From Charina bottae (Eukaryota; Chordata; Lepidosauria; Squamata; Charinaidae), in assembly GCA_023362775.1 (NCBI GenBank), contig JALMGJ010000029.1, positions 6,669,268 to 6,733,267 on the forward strand: a stretch of 64,000 bases of DNA, written 5' to 3'. Below the pieces are notes generated by a model. That model saw nothing but the letters and a program-made list of their open reading frames with translations, ran no database searches and was not told the DNA's origin. Shown here piece by piece: positions 44,130 to 55,652 of the stretch. A program made the translations under genes and the position numbers. Each line of letters starts with the position of its first letter. Position 1 is the stretch's first letter.

Positions 44130-46366
44130 ATTTCCTCAGTTTGCAATAATGGCTGAAGTGCTCCTGAAAAAAGGATGGTAAATCAGTCTGAGCTTGCTTT
44201 GAAATCTTGGTTTCTTAGGAGATGACTCAAAAATGTGTGGGGTAGATAATACTCTAGAAGACAGAGAGAACATTCAAAATGTTCTTGAAAGAAGTGGGCT
44301 GAAAATAATAGAATTAAATGTAATAAAATTTTAAGCTGCATCAACAGAAGGATAGTTTTCAAATCACAGGGAGTAATAGCCCTACGGCATTACTCAGACC
44401 CCACTTCAAGTGGCCATTTATAAGGATAATTTACAAGGATAAGTGGTCATTTACAAGTCAAGGTCTGTTCTTTATCATTCCAGGGAGGGCCATAGAATGA
44501 ATATCTAAATTACTGGACAGCAGAGTCCAGCTGGAATTTGCTGGATGCATTCAGGCAGAGGCTGGAGAGCCAACTGATGCTTCGATCTTAATTCCGGTAA
44601 AGAGCAGGATGATGGACTCAGGGGACGTGGTTTTCAGTTTGGATGCCACAATACACTGTTATTTAACAAATTAGAAAGTTTCGATCATTAGAGAAGGCAA
44701 AGAAAATACAGGCAAGATCCATGGGGCTTTAATTCTGCCCCTTGCTCTACTTTCTACCCTCCTGCAATAGAGGAGGAAACCCCCTTCTGAGAGAGTCAGA
44801 TGCTGAATGGGTTCAAGGAAAATCAGATCTATCAAATCAGGTAAACGGATGGGACATTGGAAGCCTGCAACAACTGAACACTAAAGAACCAATCAGAAGT
44901 GTGAAAATTCGCCACTGAGGTAGGCTTTTCAATTGGGGGGGGGGGGCAATTCCATTTTGCCTTTGCTTTTTGTCTTTTTTTTTTCAAAGCGGCAGGAAGG
45001 ATTGTGGGAGAAGGATTTAGAAAACCATCCCCACCACATCCAACACATGTGTGCATCTGCATGCATCCTGTTACACCTCCACTGAGCAAAGAGCTGCAAG
45101 TTACCAGTATGGACATCTTTAAAGATCCCACTAAGACAAGGATTATGCAAAATTGGTTGAGTCACGTTAATCTTTGAGAGGGAAGCTGAGGATACAATTA
45201 AAATATATGGTCTAAGTGATCTACCACAAAAGCTCCTTTCCAGGAGAAGATGTGAATTGGGATTGTAGCTGTGAGTTTGAAGGGTTTTGACATTTACACA
45301 GAAAGCAAGGGAGGGGCTCCAGGTGAGAAGGCAGGGGTGCTAAAAGACAGAGGTGTACTAGGCACTTCCTGAAATGCTTCATGAGGAAGGAGGAGGAAGA
45401 GAAGGAAGAGGGCTGCCCAATGAAGAAGAAAAAAGGAGATGGTCACAAGTTATGCTTTAGTTGAAGAGAGAAAGAAGACTCACTGCTTCAAATGCAAAGA
45501 AAACCCAAAACATGATGGGTTTGATATTGCATGTTCCTGGGCAAAGTCCTCTAAGATTTCTATATTGCTGAACAAGAATGCCTTGTGGGATTCCAAGAAG
45601 CCTTGTGGGATTCCAAGAATCCAAGAATCCTTGTGGGATTCCAAGAAGCCAACAACATTTCTTCCATATTATCCTGGAGTGGTTCTGGAATTGGATGCTC
45701 CAAGTTGTAAGGCAGAAGAAATCAAGATTTAGATGGAAGTCTTGATGGGTGAAAAGGAGGTTGGGTCAGCAGATGGAGGGCTCCCAACAGGCGAGATGGA
45801 ACAACAAAGTGAACTCAGGCTACTGAGACCCAACACTGTGGAGCTATATTTTGGCCAGGACAAATCAAGAGGAACAGCTTTCCTACATTCACACCCAGAG
45901 AAGAGGGCAAGCCAGTTGTCTAGATAAGAGGAAAAAATGATACTTTGGACTTGGAGACACACAACAACAGATATTGTATATTTAGGAAAAAGAAACTCTC
46001 AGGGCCATGGAGAGATCAAATGGCAGAATATTAAGCTGATAAATGGATCCATATACTATAAAGGGAAGGAAGAAACAATGGAAGGGAACTATTGATATGT
46101 GAAAGTATGCATCTTGAAAATCTATTGATGTGAGCCACATCCTCTTCTGCAAGAAGGAAAGGATAGAGGCAATCGATATCCTCCTAAAACAAATAACTCC
46201 ACAAAAAATAGTTGAGTAAAGTCCATTATAGACCTGAGTTTGCTATCCTTCTTAGGAATGAAAAATTGCCTAGAAAAAAAGGCAGGAACCTTTTTGTAGA
46301 AGGAGGAGAACCACCTGGTTTTATTTGTATGATAGATTTATATGAATATGTGTAGGTGTGATAGAT

Positions 46367-46367
<1 letters not shown>
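44130..46367. other. No recognised gene (2.2 kb)
   Basis: Intron sequence. At 44527-44585 a CAGGCAGAGGCTGGAGAGCC segment may be a CR1 relic. At 45581-45650 a block of about 20 bp (CCTTGTGGGATTCCAAGAAG) is present three times. Short ORFs have no recognisable domain. Confidence 0.5.

Positions 46368-46414
<47 letters not shown>
46368..46414 (+). repeat. (ACAG)n microsatellite
   Basis: About eleven ACAG units, followed by a short TA run. Confidence 0.97.
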
Positions 46415-46416
<2 letters not shown>

Positions 46417-46799
46417 GTATATATATACATGCATATATAAAATATATAAATAATATTATGGTTATTACTTCTTTATTGCTTGTTTAGTGTCCTGAGAGAG
46501 CCTTTACAAAATAGAGAGAGAGCCTATTACAAAATAAAGTATTACATGTGTACAGTGACAGATACATAATCCTTATGCAAAGTGGGAGATGTTTTTGATG
46601 AAGCTCCAGTGAACTTTGTAGGCTTAACAATGACAATTATGACATTATAGCTCTTCTTCCCATCTCTGGCTTTGTAGACAACCCTCAGTCTTCTCAAAAC
46701 GGCTCTTCTAAAATAGCCCTTGAATCCAGTAACTAGAATTATTAACTCCTTCTTCCCCCCAACTTCCACAGATGTTTTCATAGGGCTAAGATACAGGCA

Positions 46800-47123
46800 T
46801 AGGGGCGTGGTGGCTCAGCGGGTAAGACGCCAGGCTTGAAGATCGCAAGTTCGGAGGTTCGAATCCCTAGCCCCTTGTGACGGAGTGAGCTCCCGCACTC
46901 GCCCCAGCTCTTGCCAACCTAGCAATTCGAAAGCATGCAAATGCAAGTAGATGAATAGGTACCACTTCGGTGGGATGGTAACAGCGTTCCACGCGCATCA
47001 TGCCGGCCACATGACTGCGGAAGCGTCTTCGGACAATGCTGGCTCCGGCTAACAAACGGAGACGAGCACCGGCCCCTAGAGTCGGACACGACTGCACAAA
47101 TGTGTGGGGGGAACCTTTACCTT
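46800..47123 (+). mobile_element. Sauria SINE (copy 3)
   Basis: Head AGGGGCGTGGTGGCTCAGCG, B box GGTTCGAATCC and end CCTAGAGTCGGACACGACTG, ACCTTTACCTT. A 13-bp duplication TAAGATACAGGCA lies at 46787-46799 and 47124-47136. It has a short deletion after GCCAGGCTTG. It lies about 4 kb downstream of the 132-bp exon in gene sense. Confidence 0.95.
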
Positions 47124-47136
47124 TAAGATACAGGCA

Positions 47137-49087
47137 GAGAGGTGCCAAATTTGCCTGCCTACCCAAAACATTTCTCAAAAACGCCTTAACACTTTCATCA
47201 GACTGCTTGTAGTGATGCAAACTTTCTGCTACGCTGTCAGGCCCTACCCTAAATACCTGACTTCTAAATAAAAACTCTAAATCACTGCCTGGATAACCGT
47301 ACAGTAAAAATAAATACCATCCACTCTTACAAGTCATTAACTTATCTCTGGGGCTGTTCCGACTGGGAGCTCCTCCGTCTTTTTATTTTCTAGCAGTATG
47401 TGGCAGCATATAGGGGAGAATCCTTGCTAGCGTTCATCACATACAGTACATCTCCCTGAGCCTAGGACTGTCTAGTTTCAGATCAGAATCTGTGCTATTG
47501 TAATTTAAGTGGGCCAGTTACGTCAATGTGAAATGTGAAATGTGGAAATGGTGAGAAGAAATGGGAAGCAGCCTGTCCTGATTTCATGTGATTTTGAGGC
47601 AGTTCCCCTAAAATTGATAAAAATGGCTTAGGTTGGTTTACCCGTTGGAAATATAACCAACCCTTGGCTTCTGTCCTGGAGAACAGTTCAAGGGCTATAT
47701 TTGCAATGGGTCTCTTCCACGATGGACTTCTCTCAGCATGAACATTCAGTCAAGAGGTGCATAAAACAGTAATTAAGCAGCTACTCAGCGGGATGAAGGC
47801 TTGTTGAAAATACAGTCAATGTCTTTTTCCTCCACAGGAGCCTATTAAATACAGAGAAATTGGCCTTCCTTTGCCCGTGTCATTGGGGCATGCCAACCCA
47901 TGCCACGCTCAGCTGAATACATGTTAGGGGCTAATGGTGGCTTCTTTGAAAATGTGCAACTTTTATTTTCAGGCAAGATACCAGATGGGAACCTTCCACC
48001 TCTCCTAAATAGATGGTCTCCAGCCAGCCTTGAGTTGGTAGGACACTAAACAGACATGGGATTTTCTGTTCCCACCGAGGATCACCAAGGAAGTGCATGG
48101 AATGGAAACTGTGTTTTGTTTCATACACAAGACATATTGTGTTCTGCAAGTTCTGCCAAACCGTTCTGGGTGGGCTGTAGCTTGGCAGTGCCAAAACCTG
48201 GAGCATTTTGGTGGTAACAGGTTCCAGCCAAGACAAAATCTGGAGGGGTCTTATGGGACGAGTGAGGCAAGGCTGCCCCCTTTCCTCTCCTCCTCCACAT
48301 GGCAGAGGTATATTAGCAGAGGTGCACTAGTCCAGCACTAGCTTCAAAGCTCCTTTGACCTGATAGCAGCCATTCCGGGACCACCTGGCTCCCTTTCAAG
48401 ACACGTGGGCTTCCATAACTTTTGGGTTCGATCAGTCGTTTCATATGGTTACCATGCTGAGTCCTGGGTTAAACCCCCAACAGACCACCCTGTCCCTTCT
48501 AAGGCATCTCCAAAGTTTTCATACCTACACATTCATATATAAATAATATGAATGAACACATATAACCATTCTTAAAAATAGACACAGGTATAGCTCTTGG
48601 AAAATGAACATCAGTAAAAATCCTCAGGAAGCTATTTATAAGATCCCAGATGAAGGAAAGATCTCTACATGGAATTACACAAACATGGTGGGCGACTGTA
48701 TATTCCACAGATATCAGCCAGCCAATGGAAAGGTGCTGCTTCTGATAGTCTGTTCGTCAATGGATGAATGGACTTGTCCAGATGGACACAACCAGGTCCC
48801 AAAGTGTTAGAATGGTAAATGCTTATGCCAGTGTTTCTCATGGGGCTAAGAAACAACTGGTGCAAAACAGGTGTTACCACATTCCATTTGCTTAACTCCC
48901 ACAACCACCTTGCTGCCACAGGGCTGTGGTGACTGACGTTTCCAAGCTATCTTCAAAAACGTTGAAGTAATACAGCCCGAAGGGAACCAAAGGAAAAATC
49001 ACTAAGGCAACATCTGATTTGTTCATATATGCCCAGGAATTAATTATCTTTTCAGAGCTGATAAGAGGTACTGTTAAAATAATACAA
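47137..49087. other. No recognised feature (1.9 kb)
   Basis: Intron sequence of mixed composition; no exon, repeat end or long ORF was recognised. Confidence 0.55.
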
Positions 49088-49350
49088 TAATAGTTTGGAA
49101 GGGATCTTGGAGATAAACTAGTCTATTTGCCCAGGGCAGGATTCCTCAGACCATCCCAGATAAATGTTCAACCTTTCTTTGAAAACCTCCAGTGACTGAG
49201 CTTCGAGGCAGGCTGTTCCACAGCTTAAGAGCTCTCACTTTTAGGAAAATTCTCCTCATTTTGAGTTTGGAAGTCCCTCTGAAAAGTTTCCATTTGTTGG
49301 TTCTTGTCCTACCCTCAGGTGCTATGGAGAATAAATCCTCGTCTTTATCC
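49088..49350 (+). mobile_element. CR1-like LINE 3' region, old
   Basis: TAGTTTGGAAGGGATCTTGG, TTGAAAACCTCCAGTGACTG, AGGCAGGCTGTTCCACAGCT, GTTCTTGTCCTACCCTCAGG and GGAGAATAAATCC follow the well-known CR1-type 3' sequence. Diverged, so probably old. Confidence 0.6.
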
Positions 49351-49380
49351 TTTACCCTTTATTTGGATGATAATCATCCC

Positions 49381-49581
49381 TCCTTTGGATGATAAAGGGA
49401 CTTAGAAATAAACATCTCAAATAACCATGACCTAGCCCCAGGTGCAAGGTCACACAGCCACCTAGAAACATATTTAGGATTCCCTTACCAACTTTGCTCA
49501 GACTGAAGAAGCTCCTTGGATAAGGAGCGAAACGTTTCCACTGAGAAAATAGAAATCCAGTTGACATGATTCAAGCTACAG
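49381..49581 (+). mobile_element. Penelope-like element family 1, 3' end
   Basis: From TCCTTTGGATGATAAAGGGA (the last codons of the PLE) to GATTCAAGCTACAG. No extra tail and no convincing duplication. Confidence 0.9.
49503..49539 (+). ncRNA. Hammerhead ribozyme-like motif (PLE family 1)
   Basis: CTGAAGA, stem II GCTCCTT/AAGGAGC, GAA, ACGT, T: identical to 7918-7954. Confidence 0.7.
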
Positions 49582-49959
49582 TCCAGCTTTCCTAGTTATA
49601 AATTAAAACTGGGAAAACCATAGCCTTGACAATACATGCCGTTGTTGTCAGTGTGTTGTCTCTACACTTTGTCTAGATCTGTCTTAGGTTTCCTCCCAAG
49701 TATCAGATGTCTTTATGTCATGGCTACAGCCCCCCCCCCCTCAATCTCAATTCCTAACTCTTGGTATCAATTAGGATCTCTTTTAAAACCTGGAAAATTA
49801 TCCAAGGACATCAGAAAATCTTCCCGGTCCATAAGTCTCCTGGGATGGATAAAAAAATATTGTTCATTCCTGCACAGGTTAGAAACTGTGCATAGATCAA
49901 ACTGTTCACCTATTAACCTGTCCATGAAAACTTAGGTTAAGTGATATGATAGATTATGC

Positions 49960-50596
49960 ACTTAGTTTAAATGGACACTATTACAAGGAATGGAAATTAT
50001 AGATGGATAATTGAGATATAAGAATTCCTTTTTTATGGAGATATATATATATATTAGAATTAAATTATAGAAACATATATGTATGAACATTATAAGAATT
50101 GCTAAATTATGTATTAAGTTACATAATATGTTAGGTTATGAGTCATAATATGAATAGAATATATTGTAGTTTATTAGAAGTAAATAAGGCTTTTATTTGT
50201 TATACTAATTGGACTTTATTGAAGATATAAATATGTAGTAATGAACATCCAACATTTAACTACTACTTCAAGGAGTGGAAGCCAAAGATGGATTATTGGG
50301 AGACAGTAAGAAAGGTGAAACCTATATGAAGATTAGAAGATTGGATTAAAGAAATCAAAAGGCATATGACAAAGAAAAGTTCCTGTATACTGTATGAAGG
50401 ACTAACATTTAAAATCAATTATTGTACTTTAAGTTCAAAGATAGATTGGAGGACATCTATTTTCTATATTTTCTTTGCTTATTATTTCTTGACTTCACTT
50501 TTTCTTTATCTTTTTCTTATTTTGTATTTCTGTTTCTATTTCTTTTTTCTATTCTAACTTTTATTATGTATTGTAAAACTTAATAAAATTTAATAA
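49960..50596 (+). other. AT-rich stretch, possible LINE 3' UTR
   Basis: About 75% A+T with GATTGGATTAAAGAAATCAA and a closing GTAAAACTTAATAAAATTTA that runs into (AAT)n. The layout suggests a LINE 3' UTR, but no coding was recognised. Confidence 0.3.

Positions 50597-50638
<42 letters not shown>
50597..50638 (+). repeat. (AAT)n microsatellite
   Basis: About fourteen AAT units at the end of the AT-rich stretch. Confidence 0.97.
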
Positions 50639-51093
50639 CTGTCCATGAAAACAGGGCCTTGATCACATATCCCAGCATGGGTGACCCTTCCCATCCCGTT
50701 AGAGAAGATCGTATCCAACGTCTATCTTCCCAAACATGTTGGACTTTACTACCTATTTCTGTTCCACCCTTTTACTTATATTGATTTAAATGCACAAGAC
50801 CAAATGGTGATCTAATTTTTAAGGCAAGTAAAACAAAACAAAAATTAGATGAAATAAGTAGTAATTCACAGCTTTTATATATGCATACCTTCATCTCTCG
50901 CAATATAAAAACAAAAGTAATGTCATATAACTTGCTTGAATAGACCACATGAATCATCAGTTCTCTAAATGCTCTAGGGAGAGGTCACAGCTCATCTGAA
51001 GTGGGCTCGGAGGACAATCTGAGTTCTGCTATTGAGGCCTTTATATAATAGTTAAAAGAACCATAACAAAATAAATGATGTTTTGAATGCTTA

Positions 51094-51294
<201 letters not shown>

Positions 51295-51789
51295 TCACGA
51301 TCACTATTTTTCAGCACTAAATGCAGTTTTATCCACATGATCAAAATCTTGGAGCACACATTATATTCATTCCCAAAAAATATGTTGTCCAACGCATAAC
51401 AGAGGATACCCCCAAAGATGGACATAGACATAAATACATCACCAGTATTAGTGCTACAACCAGCGTTCCCACTTACATTTTTGATCTACCATAAAATACA
51501 TTTTTGTTTATATCAATGAGGAATGTTGCACAACAAAGTTAAGCCTAATTTATGATTTAAAAAGGGGAGGGGGAAAACCCTTGCTTGACTCCACCTATAA
51601 TTTTACGTTTATTCTACATTCCTGTGTCTGTTTATTTAGAAATCAGTTCCACTGGATTTCAAAATAGCTTTAAAAAGGGTGCATGGGAGTTGCACTATGA
51701 AAGAATAGTTAAGCCACACTTTGAGCTAAATTTATATGCAATATGTTGCAGGCAGAATAGCATTCTGCAATCTCATCAAGTGCATCCAT

Positions 51790-51960
51790 GAAGAGGTGTC
51801 AACAAAATCAAAATGGCAGCTGCAACTGTACAATCAAAGCCCCACCCCTTTTTGACAAGAGTGAGAGATGGATGTAAAATGGGGGCTGGGCTTCAGTGGT
51901 ACTGTCACAGTCACCATCTTGACATTTTTGCCATCCCCTATGGACAACTGTGGGGCTCAT
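51790..51960. mobile_element. Unnamed inverted-repeat MITE-like element (copy 4)
   Basis: Left end GGTGTCAACAAAATCAAAAT then GGCAGCTGCAACTG; right end GTCACCATCTTGACATTTTT then GCCATCC. AATCAAAGCCCCACCCC mirrors GGGGGCTGGGCTTCA. Most complete with copy 5. Confidence 0.6.
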
Positions 51961-52024
51961 ACATTCATCCTTCCTTGTTTTAACATATACTGTAAGCATA
52001 CACAGATATACACAAATGGTGCAG

Positions 52025-52450
52025 TGGTAAGAGGAATGGCCTTGGGAAACAAGAGGAAGAGCTGCAGACTAGACAACGGTCAGACAAGCGGCAGCTGAGT
52101 CCACAGAAGGAATGGGGGCATGGTAAATGTCTCAGAAGAGACCCTCCCTAGTTTCTTGGACTGTAAAGGTGAGGGGGGAGAGATGTACTTTCAGACTTGC
52201 AAGAGTGATGTCAGCCTTGTGAGGTAGTCCAGACAAGATGCACACTCAGAAGTACTAGTTCTAACTTTATTGTAAGGTTACATTAACAGAATCTTGCAAA
52301 TCTGAAAGTACATCTCTCCCCCCGGCCTTTACAGTCCAAGAAACTAGGGAGGGTCCCTTCTGAGGCGCTCCCATTCCTTCTGCGGACTCAGCTGCTGCTT
52401 GTCTGACCGTTGTCCAGTCTGCAGCTCTTCCTCCTGCCTCCCAAGGTCAT
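52025..52450. mobile_element. LTR-like sequence, foldback arrangement
   Basis: The minus-oriented unit, about 52207-52450, carries in its own sense GCAGACTGGACAACGGTCAG, GACCCTCCCTAGTTTCTTGG, TTGCAAGATTCTGTTAATGT, a poly(A) signal in CTTACAATAAAGTTAG and the end GGACTACCTCACAAGGCTGA. A plus-oriented partial copy (52039-52206) mirrors its first part, leaving about 85 bp as the loop. The arms are about 160 bp long. No duplication was identified. Confidence 0.6.
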
Positions 52451-53161
52451 TCCCACATGCCATTACAAATGGATAGAGAAGGGGAAACCTTTGCACAACA
52501 ATGTTTTCCAGACTTGGCTGAGCAACATGGCAAGTAACATGTTATTTTTTTCTTTGGTGTTTCACTTTTTTGTTAAAGCACTTTTTATGTTTTTTTTTCC
52601 CTCCTCTTTTTGTAATTAAAAATTTAAATAAATAAATAAATAAATGACATGGTGTGATCTCATGCTAATAAACTTCTGAGCACATTCTATACCAAGATGT
52701 ATCTCTGTCTGGGTCAGACAACCAAGATTTGTGACCCACAGCCCAGGCTGAGGGATACATTCCCATGGACCTGTCCTATGATGTGGTTCAGGTCAATCAA
52801 CCAGACGTGAGAAGTCATTCCAGTTCTAAAGGTGATGTAGGTATAGAGCAAAAAGGGTGAATTCTTACACTTTTGAATTTACTGGCATTCCGTTTGACAA
52901 ACATGCCCATCAAAACTTTGTGTGACATGACCCAACCTTTGTGTGACATGACCCACAGCAACATCACAAAGAGACAACTTCCTAAGCCTTCCTTTGTCTC
53001 CCACCTTCATAGTAGAGACAACACCTACACAAAAGAGGGGAGGGGAGGGACAAGTGATGTCAAATGTACCATGACATCATCAAGCAAATAACACAAAAGG
53101 ACCCAAATGGTTTCACTGTGTGTTGATGTCATGGCACACAAGACATCATTATGGCTTCTAG

Positions 53162-53472
53162 TAAAGGTAAAGGTTCCCCCCGCACATTTGTGCAGTCGTG
53201 TCCGACTCTAGGGGCCGGTGCTCATCTCCGTTTGTTAGCCGAAGAGCCAGCGTTGTCCAAAGACGCTTCCACGGTCCTGTGGCCGGCATGACACATGCGG
53301 AATGCTGTTACCTACCCACCAAAGTGGTACCTATTTGTCTACTTGCATTTGCATGCTTTTGAATTGCTAGGTTGGCAAGAGCTGGAGCTAGTGCAGGAGC
53401 TCACTCCGCACGCAGGGCTAGGGATTCGAACCTCCGAACTTGCAATCTTCCGATCGACAAGCCTGGCATCTT
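53162..53472 (-). mobile_element. Sauria SINE (copy 4)
   Basis: Minus orientation, reading from AAAGGTAAAGGTTCCCCCCG (3' end) to GATCGACAAGCCTGGCATC in the tRNA-like head, which lacks its first bases. Imperfect duplication ATTATGGCTTCTAG / ATTATGTCTTATAG at 53148-53161 and 53473-53486 (12 of 14). It lies 1.9 kb upstream of the 132-bp exon, in opposite orientation to copy 3. Confidence 0.93.
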
Positions 53473-54056
53473 ATTATGTCTTATAGTGGCCACCTAATTC
53501 TGAATAGCTGAAAAGGAAAAAAAATCCACTCTTCTTGCACTTGGCTCCCTATCTGGGTCATCTGGAGTTGCTCTTTCCCCATCAGAGTGTGAGACTCTCA
53601 AATAGACACTTTTGTGGGCTAAACAGCTTAAAGGTATTTCCAAATTTATTTTAGTAACTTGTGAAAGGGTAGAGATGCTTTACACCTAATCCGCATCCTA
53701 TGTTATATTTAAAATCTTCACTTCCATTTTTACCAGTATCTCATTAACCCCAAACAACTTTCTGACATTCCTTTCCTCAGCCAATTTGCATCTGTGACAA
53801 CCTCCAAGGGATTTTCCTTCATGACTAAGCTTTGCCCTTTGAGATTCACACCGGTCTAGTGACACAACAGGAGTTGGCAATCTGACAAGGGCTGCCTTGA
53901 AAGGGAATGACTTGTCAAAGGAAGGGTGTGGCTGATTCCAGGGAGAAAACAAACAGTGCAAGCAGGAACTTGGTAAAATAGGGCATGAAGTATAATTTGA
54001 TTTCTCTGTGACTTATCAAATTTGTAAGTTGTAATGATGGCTGGCTGGCTAGATGA

Positions 54057-54092
54057 TAGATAGGTAGGTAGGTAGGTAGGTAGGTAGGTAGG

Positions 54093-54130
<38 letters not shown>
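54057..54130 (+). repeat. (TAGG)n then (TTGA)n microsatellites
   Basis: About eight TAGG units pass directly into about ten TTGA units. Confidence 0.97.
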
Positions 54131-54134
54131 TTCA

Positions 54135-54210
54135 CCTTTAAGAACATAAGAAGAGCCTGGCTTATCTAGCCCAGCATTTTGTTCTCAGGGTGACCAATAA
54201 GAATCAAGAC
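54135..54210 (-). repeat. Dispersed repeat, unnamed (copy 2)
   Basis: AAGAACATAAGAAGAGCCTG, TCTAGCCCAGCATTTTGTTC and CAGGGTGACCAATAAGAATC is the inverse of the end of 30003-30180. Confidence 0.55.
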
Positions 54211-54587
54211 ACAAGGGTCTGGCCATAATAACTAGTGTTTTATCTCACTGTTTCCATCAAATCCCTTTTAAGCCATCCAAGTTGAATGTATTACCAATGA
54301 AGTAAGTTTCTTTTATCTGTCCTAAATTCTCCACCATTCAGTTCTATGAGGTTTCCCTAATTCTGGAATTATAAAGATAGGAGTGTAGGGATACCAATGG
54401 TAACATTTATTTATTATTATTTATGAAATATACAAGTTGAACATAGGATAGCTGGCAAGCATAAAGATACAGTAAAACCATGATTTAACAGACCACACCA
54501 GAAAAAGTCCATTAAATCTGAATTTATGTTGTTTGTGTCAAAATACATTGTCTATGTCAAATGACGTAAATGCTATCATTTGCAGTA

Positions 54588-54773
54588 TGTCGATGAAGGT
54601 TCTCAGTCATCCAGGTGGAACAGTCTGTGGCTTGAATCATGTCAACTGGATTTCTATTTTCTCAGTAGAAACGTTTCACTCCTTATCCAAGGACTGAAGA
54701 AGCTCCTTGGATAAGGAGTGAAACGTTTCTACTGAGAAAATAGAAATCCAGTTGACATGATTCAAGCCACAGA
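54588..54773. mobile_element. Penelope-like element family 1, minimal foldback insertion
   Basis: The extra tail of about 37 nt (CGATGAAGGTTCTCAGTCAT...) precedes the minus arm starting CTGTGGCTTGAATC. The plus arm runs from CTGAAGAAGCTCCTTGG to GATTCAAGCCACAG. A 15-bp duplication CTATCATTTGCAGTA lies at 54573-54587 and 54774-54788. The fold centre falls in the hammerhead region near 54693. Confidence 0.93.
54694..54730 (+). ncRNA. Hammerhead ribozyme-like motif (PLE family 1)
   Basis: CTGAAGA, stem II GCTCCTT/AAGGAGT, GAA, ACGT, T. Core positions are all kept. Confidence 0.68.
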
Positions 54774-55282
54774 CTATCATTTGCAGTAAAACCTCAATAT
54801 AATGGACAACCCCTGCCGTATATTTTATGGACAAGTCTTTGATTTAATGGACACTGAATGGAAAAATTGTCTGTTGGATCCAAACTCAGCTAAACCAAAT
54901 TTTATTAATTGTCCATAAATATAGCAAATATAAGATTCCACTTTCCCAGGCTATTTCTTTCCAACTGCAAAACATCAAGACCTCTTTTTCATCTTCTAGC
55001 TGCCTTCCAGCTGTTTTCTCCAGTTCGCTACCTAAACAGATGGGATGTATTCAAATGCTTACAGCCACAAACCACGAACCATCAAAAGCCATCCTGAGAA
55101 ATATCAACCATCAAACACACACACATACACACACATCCTGAGTTATTAGCTGCAGAAAAGCCTCAAGATGATTATCTCATGATTTGATGTTCACAATAGC
55201 ATTTCCATACCTTGCATTTGCCCTTCTCTGCAACATCATTTTATCAAGTCCAAAATTCAAGTTCATATCAGCTCTTCTACAC

Positions 55283-55644
55283 CAGGGGTCCCCAACCTGT
55301 GGGCCGCGGCCTGTTAGGAAGTGGGCCACACAGCAGGTGAGCGGTGGTGGTCTGCGCGATTGGCTCCCGCCTGCAAACCCCGCTCCCCACCCGCGCAATT
55401 GGCTCCCGCCTGCAAACCCTGCCCCCGTCCACGCGATTGGCTCCCGCCTGCAAACCCCGCTCCCCACCCGCGCAATTGGCTCCCGCCTGCAAACCCTGCC
55501 CCCGTCCACGCAATTGGCTCCCGCCTGCAAACCCCGCCCCCTGGTCCATGCGATTGGCTCCCGTCTGCAAACCCGGCCCCCCTGGTCGTGGAAAAATTGT
55601 CTTCCACGACCGGTCCCTGGTGCCAAAAAGGTTGGGGACCCTTG
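55283..55644 (+). mobile_element. Non-autonomous hAT-like element, family B (copy 1)
   Basis: Ends CAGGGGTCCCCAACCTGTGG and AAAGGTTGGGGACCCTTG. The flanks TTCTACAC (55275-55282) and TTTTACAC (55645-55652) match at 7 of 8 positions. Inside is an array of about six units of 37-40 bp (ATTGGCTCCCGCCTGCAAAC then CCCGC-type spacers) at about 55356-55588, followed by a GTCTTCCACGACCGG hairpin. The array creates long spurious ORFs in several frames. Non-coding. Confidence 0.9.
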
Positions 55645-55652
55645 TTTTACAC

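Noticed and set aside
45439..45732. 97-residue ORF with HCFKCKENPKH resembling a zinc knuckle
   Set aside because: A single CxxC with no retroviral context, and the second half is a 20-bp tandem repeat.
46542..46781. 79-residue minus-strand ORF with a basic centre
   Set aside because: No recognised domain, no splice signals checked out, and it is not part of a known CaMKI exon.
55356..55588. Possible CRISPR-like array
   Set aside because: Units are contiguous with no unique spacers, lie within hAT ends, and the genome is a reptile's.
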